A stretch of DNA of 64,000 bases from Coriolopsis trogii (lineage: Eukaryota; Basidiomycota; Agaricomycetes; Polyporales; Polyporaceae), in NCBI GenBank assembly GCA_020543525.1, contig JAHYIO010000001.1:1674001-1738000 (forward strand), read 5' to 3'. The translations under genes and the position numbers were made by a program. Under the pieces are notes generated by a model, which worked only from the letters and a program-made list of their open reading frames with translations, was not told where the DNA came from and ran no database searches. Below are positions 53,691 to 64,000 of the stretch, piece by piece (positions within the stretch are counted from its first letter, which is position 1; every line of letters starts with the position of its first letter).

Positions 53691-54932
53691 GCTGGCGCAC
53701 TAGAAACGGTTAGAATCTTAGCGAGAAATTAGTGTGCGATGTTATAAATGACTTGTGCGCAGCAACGCTGAGCGAGCAGAGTCTGTTGGCCTGATCGCCT
53801 CCATGATCGTACTGACTGTGAGGTTGCAGAGGGGATCGAGGGGTTAGCCTGTTGGTGAGATAGTGTGAGTCGTGAGAGCGCCGGCGAAGGGAATTTCGTC
53901 TCAAATTCAGGCGTCTATACTGCCGTAAACCTCTCTTACCACTTCCACCAAGTTCTGCGCCCCCTGGCGAGACTCTCACACATGAAAGCGACCTCCGGTG
54001 AATAGAATCGCAACTATGCCTCATTTCTGCTGCGCATGAGCGATTGCCCTCTGCTGTGGTGACAGGAGGTGGCCAGGGTCTCCCACGAGGCCACCGTCTT
54101 ATCGACCTGCGGTCGAACGCTAGCGCTATAGGTACGGCCAGAGTGTTGCGAAGACGTAGTTTTGTCTGACTATCTTCCCAGCCACATATCCGGCCAAATC
54201 ACCTTCAGCGGTAATCAAGAGGTGAGCGGCCGCCTGCCATCCACCGAGTGCTCTTCTATCCGATTGTCCGGTCACTTACTAAGGTTCCGTCACCAGTATG
54301 AATGCTTCGAGCCGCAGTGCGCCCATCGCTAGAAAGTGACTGGTGTCGGTTATACACCGGTCAATTTTTATGGGCGTTTTGCTCGACATGAGAAGCCTAG
54401 GTCTCCGGCTCCAGGGAAGCGGAAAATGAAGTTGTCCCGGGAGATACAATGCACTCGAAAAGGCGGACGTGCTCGTTCTCCACGGCCTTCTCCCGCCGAC
54501 CTTGGCTTGGCCAGAACCCGTATCATCTAGGCACGACCAGTCGCCAAGGGTCTAGTCGCGCAGGATACCCGCAAGGGACCGCGACTTTTCCTGTATATGG
54601 GACGGGAAGTACTGCATGAGCGGCCGCCCAAGTAACTCAGCGGCACCGGCGTGGCCCTCTTACAGTTCAACTGGCGTGCCGCTCGTGGGGAGGCCCTGAT
54701 CGCGACGCATCTGATAGCAGCAGACTTCTCTCCTCCCGGGCTGTTTGACCAGTCCCATGAATGCCCTTGCAACTCCGTCCGGGGGCCAAACGTCACTCCG
54801 GCGTACGGATACACTCCGAATGCGTAAAGGATGCTCCTGTACACATCTTGATTACCGACTGTTTGTTCCCTACGGCACGCACAGGCATCCTAGAAACGCC
54901 CTCAGACAGGAGACTCAATCCAGCGGGGTAGG
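53691..54932. other. Interval without a supported gene
   Basis: About 1.2 kb; no reading frame with a recognisable domain on either strand. The right end holds the promoter of the third P450. Confidence 0.5.
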
Positions 54933-54940
54933 TATATAAG
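54933..54940 (+). promoter_or_regulatory. TATA box of P450 copy 3
   Basis: TATATAAG lies 60 bp before the ATG at 54993. Confidence 0.55.
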
Positions 54941-54992
54941 TTCGAGCGTCCCGGTCGTGAATGGCACCAACCATCCGCTCGAAGTCTCTGTA

Positions 54993-57248
54993 ATGGCATT
55001 TGCACTTCCTGCCACCCAACATGCGTTGTTCACTATCGTCGGCTCCGCACTCGTGAGTATAACCCTCGTCGCTCATGAAGCCTTTGCCCTGACCACCTAT
55101 CTAGATTGTGCATCTTGTATTCAAGCGATATGAACCGCATCGCGTAGCGTCGCATGTTCTGCTGCTGCTTGCCGTACCTTCTTTCCTCAGCGTGCTCCTG
55201 CTCGATCGACTGCCGCCCATCAAGGCACTCCCGATCTCACTTATCACCTTCTGGCTCGCACTTGGCTGCTCGGTCGCCCTCTACCGCCTCTCGCCGTGGC
55301 ACCCCCTCGCGCGCTATCCTGGGCCGATCTTTCTCAGGTCGTCTAAGTTGTCAATGGCTTGGGTCTCGAGACGTGGACGGCGTCACCTTTATACGCAGGA
55401 ACTGCATCGCCGCTATGGGGATATCGTCAGAGTCGGTGCGTCGCTGACTCTATCGTCGCGCGGTGCTGCTTCAGCTAACAGTAAAGGGCCCGAACCGGGA
55501 TGCAGGTCCGAACGAGGTCTCAATTAGCCACGCTGGGGCCATACAGCCTCTCATGGGAACGTCGGGGTTGCACAAGGGTCCCCGTGAGTGCTTGCCTGCG
55601 CGGCACCTGCGCGATACATCCAGCAGGCTCACATTCCGTTCGGGACGATAGAATGGGAAGCAAGGACGGCGTCGCAGACCGTGCCTCCGCTTATCGCTAT
55701 TAGCGACCCCAAGGAGCACCTCCGCCGGCGCAAACCGTGGAACCGGGCGTTGAGGGTGGCAAGTTTGAAGGAGCTTGAGCCGTATGTGGCGCACCGCGCT
55801 GAACAGCTCGTCAGTCGACTTTCCGTTCAGAATACGGCAATCGATTTGTCGAAATGGTTCAGCTGGTTTGCGTGCGTCTTCCGAACTTCGCTCGGGTGAG
55901 GCTGCTTACATGCGACGTCGCTGACGAGACAAACTGACAGATACGACTTGATGAGCGACATGGCGTGAGTACAACGGCGGAGAAGAAATGGGGTACTCCC
56001 GAACCATGATGCTCACATCTCCTCCTTTCATTATTGCCGACGTCTAGGTTTGGGGGTGGATCCGAGATGATGCTTAATGGAGACGAAGGCAGCGTCTGGC
56101 CCCTGCTGGAGGTCGGCCTTGTGTGAGTGGTTCGGCGGTCACGTTGAGCTCGCAGATCCCCTAATGTGACTTTGTTGAACAGGAAGTCGGACACGTTCGG
56201 CCATCTCCCATGGCTGGCCGATTACATCCGTACCGTACCTGGCCTCGGAGCGAAAATGAAGCAGATGCGGGGCTTTTGTATCGAACGCACTGAGGAGCGT
56301 GTCAAGAGGGGCGGCGCATTCCGCAAGGACCTGTTCTATTATCTGGTACGGCAATTACCGCTATTGCTTGCCATAACGGAGTTGTTGATCGTCCGTTACA
56401 GAATAATGAAGACGGGTTGGAGCCTACGCCACTGTTATCTGAAGTCGTGGCGGACGGGACGCTGGCTATAGTCGCCGGTTCTGATACCACGTCAAGCGTG
56501 CTTTCGAACATCTTCTACTGTCTCCTTACTCATCCGGAAGCATACACACGACTAAGAGCCGAGGTCGATGCTTACTATCCACCAGGAGAGGATGCCCTCA
56601 ACACCAAGTACCATGCTGACATGCCTTATCTCAATGCTGTCATGTATGTCTCTTGACATTTCTCTCTCAGAGGATGCCTTCTGACCGCCTGTCCAGTAAC
56701 GAGACAATGCGTTTGTTCCCACCAATAAGCGATGGAAGCCAGCGCGTTGTACCGATGGGTAGCGGCGGGAGAATAGTAGGAGACCTGTATGTACCGTTTG
56801 CAGGGCCCGCGGAGAGCAGAGGCATGCTCACTGACAGAATGCGTATTCTAGATACCTTCCGGAAGGGACCACCACCACAGTGCACATGTACACCATTCAA
56901 CGAGATGCACACAACTTTTCACCTCTACCCGAAAGCTTCTGGCCCGAACGGTGGCTGCATGCCGCGGGAGTGGCAAGGGGTGTGATGGGCACGAAGCTGG
57001 TGCACAATCCCGCGGCGTTCTTCCCTTTCTCTTACGGCCCTGCCAATTGCGCGGGGAAGGGCCTCGCGATGCAGGAGATGCGCATGATCGTGAGTGCGGC
57101 CTTACAGAAACTGGAGTTCAGTTTGGCAGACGGGTTCGATGCGGCGGCATATGAGAGCGGCATGTTGGACTACCTCATTCTAACCAGGGCCCCCTTGCCC
57201 GTCCACGTCAAGCCAAGGGAGGGTGCTCAGGTTCCGGGAGCACTGTAA
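54993..57248 (+). CDS. Cytochrome P450 monooxygenase (third family)
   Basis: Different subfamily from the two P450s at 0-9 kb. The N-terminus has several hydrophobic segments ([38 protein letters not shown]), then the hinge [12 protein letters not shown]. Exons continue [30 protein letters not shown] and [13 protein letters not shown]. The I helix is [16 protein letters not shown] near 56461, the ExxR is ETMR near 56701, the PERW region is [11 protein letters not shown], and the haem loop is [18 protein letters not shown] near 57028. It ends GAQVPGAL. About nine small introns; every exon is open, so it looks intact. Substrate unknown. Confidence 0.85.
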
Positions 57249-57569
57249 CGCGAGATCTGGGATGCCCAACCACGGTCGTCTTCTGCCTTCCTCTCTCAAG
57301 CATCAATATAGTTCAACTAAATCTTGTATCATCAACAATATAGCATACGCTAAGTTACAGACCGGGAGAGTGACTACAGGAGTGGGGGTGGTTGTTGATG
57401 TGCGACGCGTGGGGTCACGTGATTGGGTTTACTGGATCGGGGTCGTTGCAGCCAACGGCTGGTCCGAGAGTACAAGCAGCCGTCCCTAGCCATATTTCGT
57501 GCATTGCCGTCCCTGGTGCCAACGCAACCCTGAGCCGACTGTCTTTCCCGGTGCTCCAAGCCTGGTACG

Positions 57570-60024
57570 ATGTCGAAGCGAGAGGCAAGAAGCTTTGCCG
57601 CGGCAGGAGTGGACATCGACGCACCGCGCGCCAAACGTCGGAAGGAGGCCCCCGCCACGAGCAATGCAAGCCTCGACAGCAAGCAGAAGGTCGAGGCCAC
57701 TCACGCGAACGGAGACTTGAAGAACACGGTCGAGGTCGAGAATACAGAGTCGCAGGTGGAGGATAGGGAGACGGTTAGGGAGAATGGACTGAAACTGTGG
57801 CAGACGTTGAAGGATGCGGTCAACAAGGAGTGCGTGATCTATCCATGCTTACCCTCTCCCGCGTTGACCTGACGCATACATTGCACTCTTTACCGCCCAC
57901 TACCATGGTCTCGCTCTCGCTCTTGCCTGTGCCCTCTTGCTCGACCGCAGTGGCCAGATCGCCTCGTTCCAATTCATGCGGCTTCCGTCGAAACGACAGT
58001 ACCCCGACTACTACGTCCAGATTAAACACCCAATAGCTCTGGACGACATAAAGTCCAAGCTCGAAGATAGACAGTATGCGTCTCTTAAGGATGTTTATCA
58101 GGATTTGGAAACGTGCTTTCGCAATGCGAAACGGTATAACATGAAGGAGAGTCAAATATTCAAGGATGCCAAGTTCCTTCATGTACGTTCTCCGTCTCGA
58201 CATCCCCGCTGCGATTTGCACCCATTCATTTTGTCTCTCGGCTTTACTTAGAAACTAGCTACTAAAGAGTACGACCGGATGTCGGGCAACAAGGAAGGTG
58301 GCCACGACGACGATGGGTCTGACGATGAGGCCAAGAAGAAGAAAGCCCCGACTGCGTATCGACTGCTCAAGACGAGACTACAGAAGTTGGTGGATAAGAC
58401 TGACGAAAGGTGCGCAAAATCTGATTGCCTCGAGAGTCGACCCCTCTTCTCACGTCTTCGTTATAGTGGTCGCGTGCTGTCTACCATCTTCATGGAGCTC
58501 CCTAAACGTAAAGAGTGGCCCATGTACTATACCATCATCAAGAAGCCTCAGTGCTTGGAGAACATCTTCGTAAGTCACTTACTCGTCGTTACCTCTCCTA
58601 TTTTTTGACCTCCGCTCGGTAGAAAAAGTTGAAACGGAAGGAGTACCCCAAGCCAATCGATTTTGCGAACGATGTAGAACTTGTATTCTCAAATGCGTTG
58701 GAGTTCAACCAGGAGCATACGCAAATATGGGAGGATGCGGTAACATTACGCGTACGTGGGTCCGCATTTGATGTACATGTTGTTGCCTGACAGAGCGCAG
58801 GACTACTTCCGGAAGCTGATGTCAGACCTCCCCGAGCCTTTCGCAATACCTGCCTATGCCACCGCCGGAGACCGCCCAACGAAGATCAAGTTGAAGGTAC
58901 CTCAAGCTACCGCTACTCCAACCCCCATCACTGCCTCTACCTCTTCTCTACCGTCCTCGAATTCGATTACGGTACCGGGATATCGTGCAGCATCATCTAA
59001 CCAAGCCATTGACAAGAAGGACAACGCTCCTGTTCCTTCAGGGCTGTCACCTCGTCCCCCAACCGCTGTCAAGTCTCCTTCTATTCACTTCTTACCTGTC
59101 TCACCCGCCCCAGCGCCGGTCTCTTCACAACCTTCGACGTCTTCGAACACCAGTCGTACGTCCGCACTTGCGCCGACACCTAGTACGCCAGCGATCGCCC
59201 CACAGGCACAGAAACCAGCGCATATAGTAACCCCAATTCTTCAGACACTGTCCCCCTCCCATGCGCCTGCACTCAACCGACCTTCTCCGTTCCACGCCGA
59301 CCCCCACGTGTATCAGCACCCTGCTCTCGCCCCTGTTCCATTGAATGGACCATCGATATCTCCAGCTGTCCCTACCACGAATCAGAGCGCTGCCGTGAAA
59401 CCCGCCGTAACCCCTGTCGTTGCGCGTCCTTCGCCGCAGCCACCTGCAAAGCAGTACGCGCACCCTCTAAAGCACGCAATGATCACGACGGTGCCACACT
59501 GTCGCAGGCTCATTCTGGACCACACGGCTGGTGTGAGGACGTGGGCGATGCGGCTCTCGGGAGGCGAAGCTGGTGTGATAGTGTCCGACCTCACTTTCTT
59601 CAACCACTCGCGGGGCGATGATGAAGAAGATAGCAGCGAAGACGAGGATCCCCACCGACAGGAGGAAGAGGAAGAGGAGGAGGAAGAAGATGAGGAGGAG
59701 GAGGCTGCGCCGCTACCCGAGAAGAAGAAGAGAGGTCGTGGTAGGCCTCGCAAACGGCGGGGAAGACAACCGGTCGCTGCTATTGTTGCTGTTACTCCTG
59801 CTACTCCTCTTGTTGACGCTTCTCCCAAGAAGAGCTCTGGTAAGGGCAAGGCTCCTCAGAGACAACAGCTCGGGCCGGTTGAGCTGTTGTTCAACGGCAC
59901 GACAATCGCGTCCAGGGAGGATCATACCTGGGCTGTGCAGGTGCCGTTTGGTTTGAGCGTGCTCGAGATGGGCGAGAAGGGTGAGATGATGTGGAAGGTG
60001 TACTTGGACAGAGCCGCTTCTTGA
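57570..60024 (+). CDS. Double-bromodomain chromatin remodeller subunit (Rsc4-like)
   Basis: Probable RSC/SWI-SNF-type subunit reading acetylated histones. The ATG at 57570 gives MSKREARSFAAAGVDIDAPR with a basic KRRK. Bromodomain 1: YPDYYVQIKHPIALDDIKSK to CFRNAKRYN. Bromodomain 2: WPMYYTIIKKPQCLENIF spliced to KKLKRKEYPKPIDFANDV and SNALEFN. Both keep the acetyl-lysine-contacting Asn. A long Pro/Ser/Thr linker follows, then an acidic run (about 59625-59705) and an AT-hook KRGRGRPRKRRGRQP. The C-terminal domain (FNGTTIASREDHTWAVQVPF) ends KVYLDRAAS. This layout fits Rsc4 better than Rsc1/2, as no BAH domain is seen. Confidence 0.82.
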
Positions 60025-60194
60025 CTGCCATGTCTTGGAGTGTCCTTTTTACTAGCTGCTCGGTCTTTTTGGTTCCTCTACCTCTCATCGTCGTCGTGTA
60101 TTAGTGTGTATACAGATATTATGGTTTAAATATAGCAGCGTATAATGTCCAGTGTACCATGAACGAGATCACCCTGAGAGTGCACAAAAGCCTT

Positions 60195-62236
60195 CTACGC
60201 CTCAGTAGTCGCACGCCAACGCTCCAGCTTCTCTGCTAACGGCACCCGCTCGTCTTCCGTACCGCTATCCGGGTCACTTGGGGAATCAGGGACGTACAGC
60301 TGGTACCGCCCCGGTTCTGTTGTCCGATGCTCGACGTACCGGTGCAGAAGCTCCTCTCGATCGATTGGCCGTACTTCGTACCCTTCCGAGCCCCTACGGA
60401 CGAACTCTCGAGGGCGACCTGGCTGGTTGTACCCGTACTCGTCGGCGTCGTCGTTATCCGACTCGGAAGACGTGGCATACGCGCGGCGGTTTTCTTGCCG
60501 GTGGTAGTCGGGGTGGTAAGGAGGAACGGAGGCATAAGGCCCGTCGGCGGTTGATGTTGCACGGCTCTTGCGTCGACGGGTCGTCGAGGCAAGCAAATCG
60601 GGATTCAGGGTGCCATTCTCGTACGTCCAAGGCGAGGATGGAAGCGCGAATCGGTGGTTGGGATCTTCGTCTGGGTATACGTATGCTTCTGGATCCTTGG
60701 GAGGCCACTCCTCTCCGCCCGAGTCTGTAGATAAAAGATAGAGGTAAGCACCCGATGTATGCACGAGAACAGAGCGAGTGAGATAAGAGAAGGGCGCGTG
60801 GGCGGGAAGGATAACGTAGGGCTACGTCTAAGAAAGATAATGCATGAGTGCTTACTTCGTGACAAGATCATGAGGCAGGCACACCTGCAGCCCACTCGTG
60901 GTCGTAATTGGCTTGTCGATAGCATTCGATCGTGTCACGGTTCCGGCAAATAGTCACCATCGACACCGTACGTTTCGTCTTCCCCGCCATCATTCCTCCT
61001 CGTCATCGTGAACTCGACCCACTTACCGTCTCCGTCGGCGAGCGGGTACCTCAGCCCATTACCCGGGGGTACGGTGGGACAACACCACATGAGCGGGTTG
61101 GGTCCGAGGACAGACTCGATGTTTCGGCGGACGCCCAGGTTGTAAGGGAACTTAACCTGCTCGAGCGAGCACGTTAGCGACAGTGAAGCCTACAAGTTCG
61201 GATCCAGGACGTACCTCCCGTATCCTGCCGCGACGGACCAAAGTGGCTACTCGATCCTTCTCCCAACCCTCGATAGTCGTGCTATTGCTGAACAGGGAAT
61301 AGAAGTGATATAGGCTGAAGAACGAGTTTAGTATATGCTGCGCCTGGCTCATGCTGGGCAGATGCTTAACAAACCTGAATATACCGACGGAAAGTAGTAC
61401 TGGAATACAGGTGGCGTAGTTGAGAATGATGAGGATGAGTTCGCGTCCACTTGGCTCTTGCTATACACGAAGGTGAGCTTGAACCAAAGCTCGGAGCTTG
61501 ACAGGATACGTACGAAATATGTCATGCTAGCCATAACACGCTTTGTGAGCATGACAAGATGGTACGTGCATGCTAGGTCGACGTAGAACAGGAATCGCAC
61601 GAAATGCCCGTAGTTGAAGTGGCCGACACAGTTGTTCACCCAAGGACAATGGTGGTCTTGGTACGTAGGGAGATCAGGAGAGAAGAGCGTGTGATGAGAA
61701 GATGCATACCCATTCGGAGCACGCATCTGGAAATGATTGAATGGCGGAGGTAGGAAATGACCAGGAAGTGAACGTACCGCTTGCACTGTCTACAATGATG
61801 TGCCCGAGGAGGCTTGTAGTTGTCGCATGTACGACAGTAACGTGGTCCTCGAGTCAGCTTCTTTACTTCGTAGCCTTCCTCGTCGTTAACGTCTGGTCTC
61901 TGAGAGACAAACGGACATGAGCAAACGTCTCATAGCTGTAAATATATTGCGTATGTACTCACATATGATGACGGTACGCTACCAGGATCCGTGGTCACAC
62001 ATAGCCTATAATTCCATAGTAACAGGCCGACTAAGATGCTGACGTCGAAGTTTCAGGGAAAGTTTCGCGAGCAATAAGTGGTAGACTTACTTGAAGGGAA
62101 CGAGTAATTCTAGGAGCTCAATCGAGACTACCCGCCCGTACCATGGCCATATGACGAATATTTGTGGGGAGTATGCAATGAAACAGATGAGAGACGTCGT
62201 GAAGAATACAAACAACTGGCCAGTGAGACGACCCAT
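60195..62236 (-). CDS. PFA4: DHHC protein S-palmitoyltransferase (Pfa4-like)
   Basis: Multi-pass membrane enzyme that attaches palmitate to cysteines; Pfa4 in yeast modifies the chitin synthase chaperone Chs7. The start is the ATG at 62236 ([19 protein letters not shown]), with two N-terminal membrane spans. The cysteine-rich domain is assembled from three exons: [25 protein letters not shown] and [19 protein letters not shown], with the catalytic Cys of DHHC at about 61650. Two more spans follow ([19 protein letters not shown]). The long cytosolic tail has [20 protein letters not shown], the PaCCT-like region and a PLADG segment near 61040. It ends [17 protein letters not shown]. It is divergent from the gene at 62447. 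Confidence 0.82.
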
Positions 62237-62446
62237 GCCAGAAGGAAACCGAGAGCAAGTAGAGATGAGAGTTGAAAGGAGAGTGTGTACCAATCATGTG
62301 TAAGCTCTCTCCGTCCAGAGACTCGTAGAGACGCGCTCGGTGTTCGCGGCCCCCAGCGCTCCACGCGTCTGCTTCCGTCCAGCACACCACAGCATCCCTT
62401 AGCCTAGCACACCGAGGACGACGTTCGTCCCCGGCGCAGCCTCGCC

Positions 62447-63446
62447 ATGCTTTCCCGTATCCCATTGTCTCTGCCGTCAGCGACGGTCTCAGCTACAGTA
62501 GCCAGGAGCACGACTTCGTATCTCCATAGACTTCCCGCATGCACGCGGTTCAACTCCTCCGAGGCGGCCGTGCCTGAAGCCAGCGAGCCAAAGAAACGCG
62601 GGGTTCCGCTCGCTCAAGACCTGGGCGGCATCCGCATTAATAGTAAGTGCTCGGCGCCGTCTGTGGATGCTGTCTCCCTGACAATAACCCACAGAGAGGC
62701 GGGAGCCTGGGGCACCGAGACCTAATGGTTCCCAGAGGCAGCAAGGCAATGGGGAGCAGCAGTATCAGGCTTTCGCTCCCCGAAACAATGCGCAGGGGAA
62801 CTTCCGACCATCTGGTGATAGGAACGAGAACAGGCAGGGGAGCTTCCGGCCGTCAGGCGACAGCGCTGGCAACAGGCGGCCTCGCCCAGTGGATGGCGAC
62901 CGTATTCAAAGTCCTCGACGCATGAGGACAAATGACAATCGGTCGCAGAACGGTCAGGAATGGGCGAGGCAAACAGAGGCCGCGCAAAGGGAACCTGGAG
63001 AGCCTGGAGATGAGCAAGCGGAGCACGTAGAGGGTGCAGAAAACACGGAGGCCACGCAGGCGAGGGATAACAAAAAATCATCCAAGGAGAAGAGAGCTCA
63101 TCTCCCGATCCCTGAGACCCGCGTCGAGTTGGGCAACCTGGACGATCTCTTTGGCCCTCCCACTACCATTGCGCCCCAACAAACATCCCAAACCGTCTCC
63201 CGTTCGTCTCTCGTTAGTCCCTCGGAGGCTCGCTTACAGCTCATTCTGGAGAACACCGCGGGTGACTACACTCGTTTCGTTCCTCGTCCTGCTCCTACGA
63301 CAGACGTGAAGAAGCTTGGAGCTGTTGGTTTGGGCGGGTTCGTGCTATCACATAACAGGGACGTCGGGTTGAAGTCGCGTCAGAACGCTGTGACCGTCAT
63401 AGAAAAGTTCGCAGGTGGCAAAGGGGCGCAGGTGACGTCCTCTTAG
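62447..63446 (+). CDS. Probable mitochondrial protein of unknown function
   Basis: The ATG at 62447 gives a Ser/Arg-rich, acid-free N-terminus (MLSRIPLSLPSATVSATVAR), typical of a mitochondrial presequence. An intron near 62642-62695 joins the first exon to an Arg/Gln/Asn-rich disordered stretch (REPGAPRPNGSQRQQGNG; two FRPSGD repeats at about 62796 and 62838). The C-terminal 100 residues look folded: LPIPETRVELGNLDDLFGPP, LQLILENTAGDYTRFVPR and NRDVGLKSRQNAVTVIEKF. The layout recalls small mitochondrial ribosome-associated proteins, but I do not recognise a family. It shares a 211-bp divergent promoter with PFA4. Confidence 0.55.
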
Positions 63447-63557
63447 ACATTACGGTATCCTAACACCCGATAATACATACGCTATACATATGCTACGACG
63501 AAGACTTGCTTAACAAGAAAATCCGATATTCAAAGACGCGTTCGGTAGACCCCACTA

Positions 63558-64000
63558 TCAAGTCCCGGATTCCTCCTCAGACTCTGAGTAGCGATTGTCC
63601 ACGTAGCTAAAGGAGTTGTCATAAGATCCTTGACGGTCCCCGTCCTCACTGGCGCTCCCTGACGCGAGCACCCAGTTGGGTATCTCGAAGTCTCGCACCT
63701 CTTCGATCTCGGGAGGTACGCGCGTCCCGAACGCGGTTACATGTCGCTGAGTCTTCCTTGCAGAGGGGGCACTGGATTGCCGAATCGCGGCCACCATGAG
63801 CACGCATATGTTAGGCTCCTTCTTGCCCGCAAGACCTGCGTATGACGAGTGAGATCTCGTCGTGGCGGAAGGAAGACTCAGCGGCTGCCTACCAGCAGAA
63901 GAGATCGAGTCTCGGGTATCCGATCCATTATAAGCTTTCGCCGCTTTCGACTTAGTGGAGGCAGATGTCTCCACCCGCTGCCGTTTCTTCGAAGGCACCT
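63558..64000 (-). CDS. Partial hypothetical protein, 5' end beyond the window
   Basis: Minus-strand frame that runs off the right edge. No ATG is seen; it starts within a coding exon (PSKKRQRVETSASTKSKAAK, NLS-like). A probable intron near 63834-63893 separates this from GLAGKKEPNICVLMVAAIRQ. The tail is acidic (PPEIEEVRDFEIPNWVLASG; YSESEEESGT). No domain recognised. Its 3' end faces the 3' end of the mitochondrial-protein gene. Confidence 0.45.
   Translation of the reverse strand, partial: VPSKKRQRVETSASTKSKAAKAYNGSDTRDSISSAGRQPLSLPSATTRSHSSYAGLAGKKEPNICVLMVAAIRQSSAPSARKTQRHVTAFGTRVPPEIEEVRDFEIPNWVLASGSASEDGDRQGSYDNSFSYVDNRYSESEEESGT

Noticed and set aside
59713..59925. Poly-Leu and poly-Ser frames near the acidic tract
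   Set aside because: They are out-of-frame readings of the GAA/GAG and CTN repeats in the Rsc4-like gene.
1..64000. CRISPR arrays, rRNA genes, bacterial operons or a viral insertion
   Set aside because: No regularly spaced repeats, ribosomal sequences, Shine-Dalgarno-linked gene runs or viral genes were seen; the sequence is typical intron-rich fungal DNA.

Overview
This window is nuclear DNA of a filamentous basidiomycete, most likely a white-rot type Agaricomycete (polypore-like). The evidence is the density of short (about 45-80 bp) GT-AG introns, the compact spacing of genes on both strands, and the protein families present: lineage-type cytochrome P450s, S10 carboxypeptidases, F-box and BTB proteins, a Dnmt1-type cytosine methyltransferase with an RFD domain, and an Ole1-type desaturase fused to cytochrome b5. 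Nothing bacterial, mitochondrial or viral was seen.

Layout. 0.2-10 kb: an intact P450, diphthamide gene DPH4 divergent from an ING/PHD gene, a zinc-finger gene with a C-terminal SAM-like module, and a second P450 paralogue on the opposite strand. 10-16 kb: a P450 tail relic, an S10 carboxypeptidase and a secreted beta-propeller protein. 16-19.4 kb: an F-box gene on the minus strand, broken by a 1,474-bp non-autonomous Copia-type element (gag only, two identical 175-bp LTRs, 5-bp target duplication). 20.5-26 kb: a Vps62-like secreted protein, a TBC RabGAP and a small unknown ORF. 26.8-32 kb: tRNA-Ser(AGA) and the Dnmt1-type methyltransferase. 32.9-34.5 kb: an island of nested inverted-repeat DNA elements and a decayed protease-like gene. 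35.2-44.8 kb: a membrane-anchored pepsin-like protein, then three members of an unrecognised gene family (37.8, 41.6 and 43.3 kb) around an alpha/beta hydrolase. 44.8-54 kb: a second S10 carboxypeptidase, an F-box gene, CutC, an Ole1-type desaturase, and a BTB gene whose two halves lie in opposite orientations. 55-64 kb: a third P450, an Rsc4-like double-bromodomain protein, a Pfa4-like palmitoyltransferase, a probable mitochondrial protein and a partial gene at the edge.

The most unusual content is the gene family at 37.8-44.8 kb. Its members share an unrecognised N-terminal domain, a charged NLS-like linker and one or two copies of a SAM-like helical module of about 65 residues. The same module recurs 32 kb away behind zinc fingers in the 5.5-kb gene. 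The conserved genes (DPH4, ING, TBC, DNMT1, CutC, OLE1, RSC4, PFA4) form a housekeeping scaffold. Between them lie duplicated or decaying accessory genes (P450s, carboxypeptidases, F-box, BTB, transposon remnants). Exon boundaries were inferred by eye from reading frames and splice sites and should be treated as approximate.
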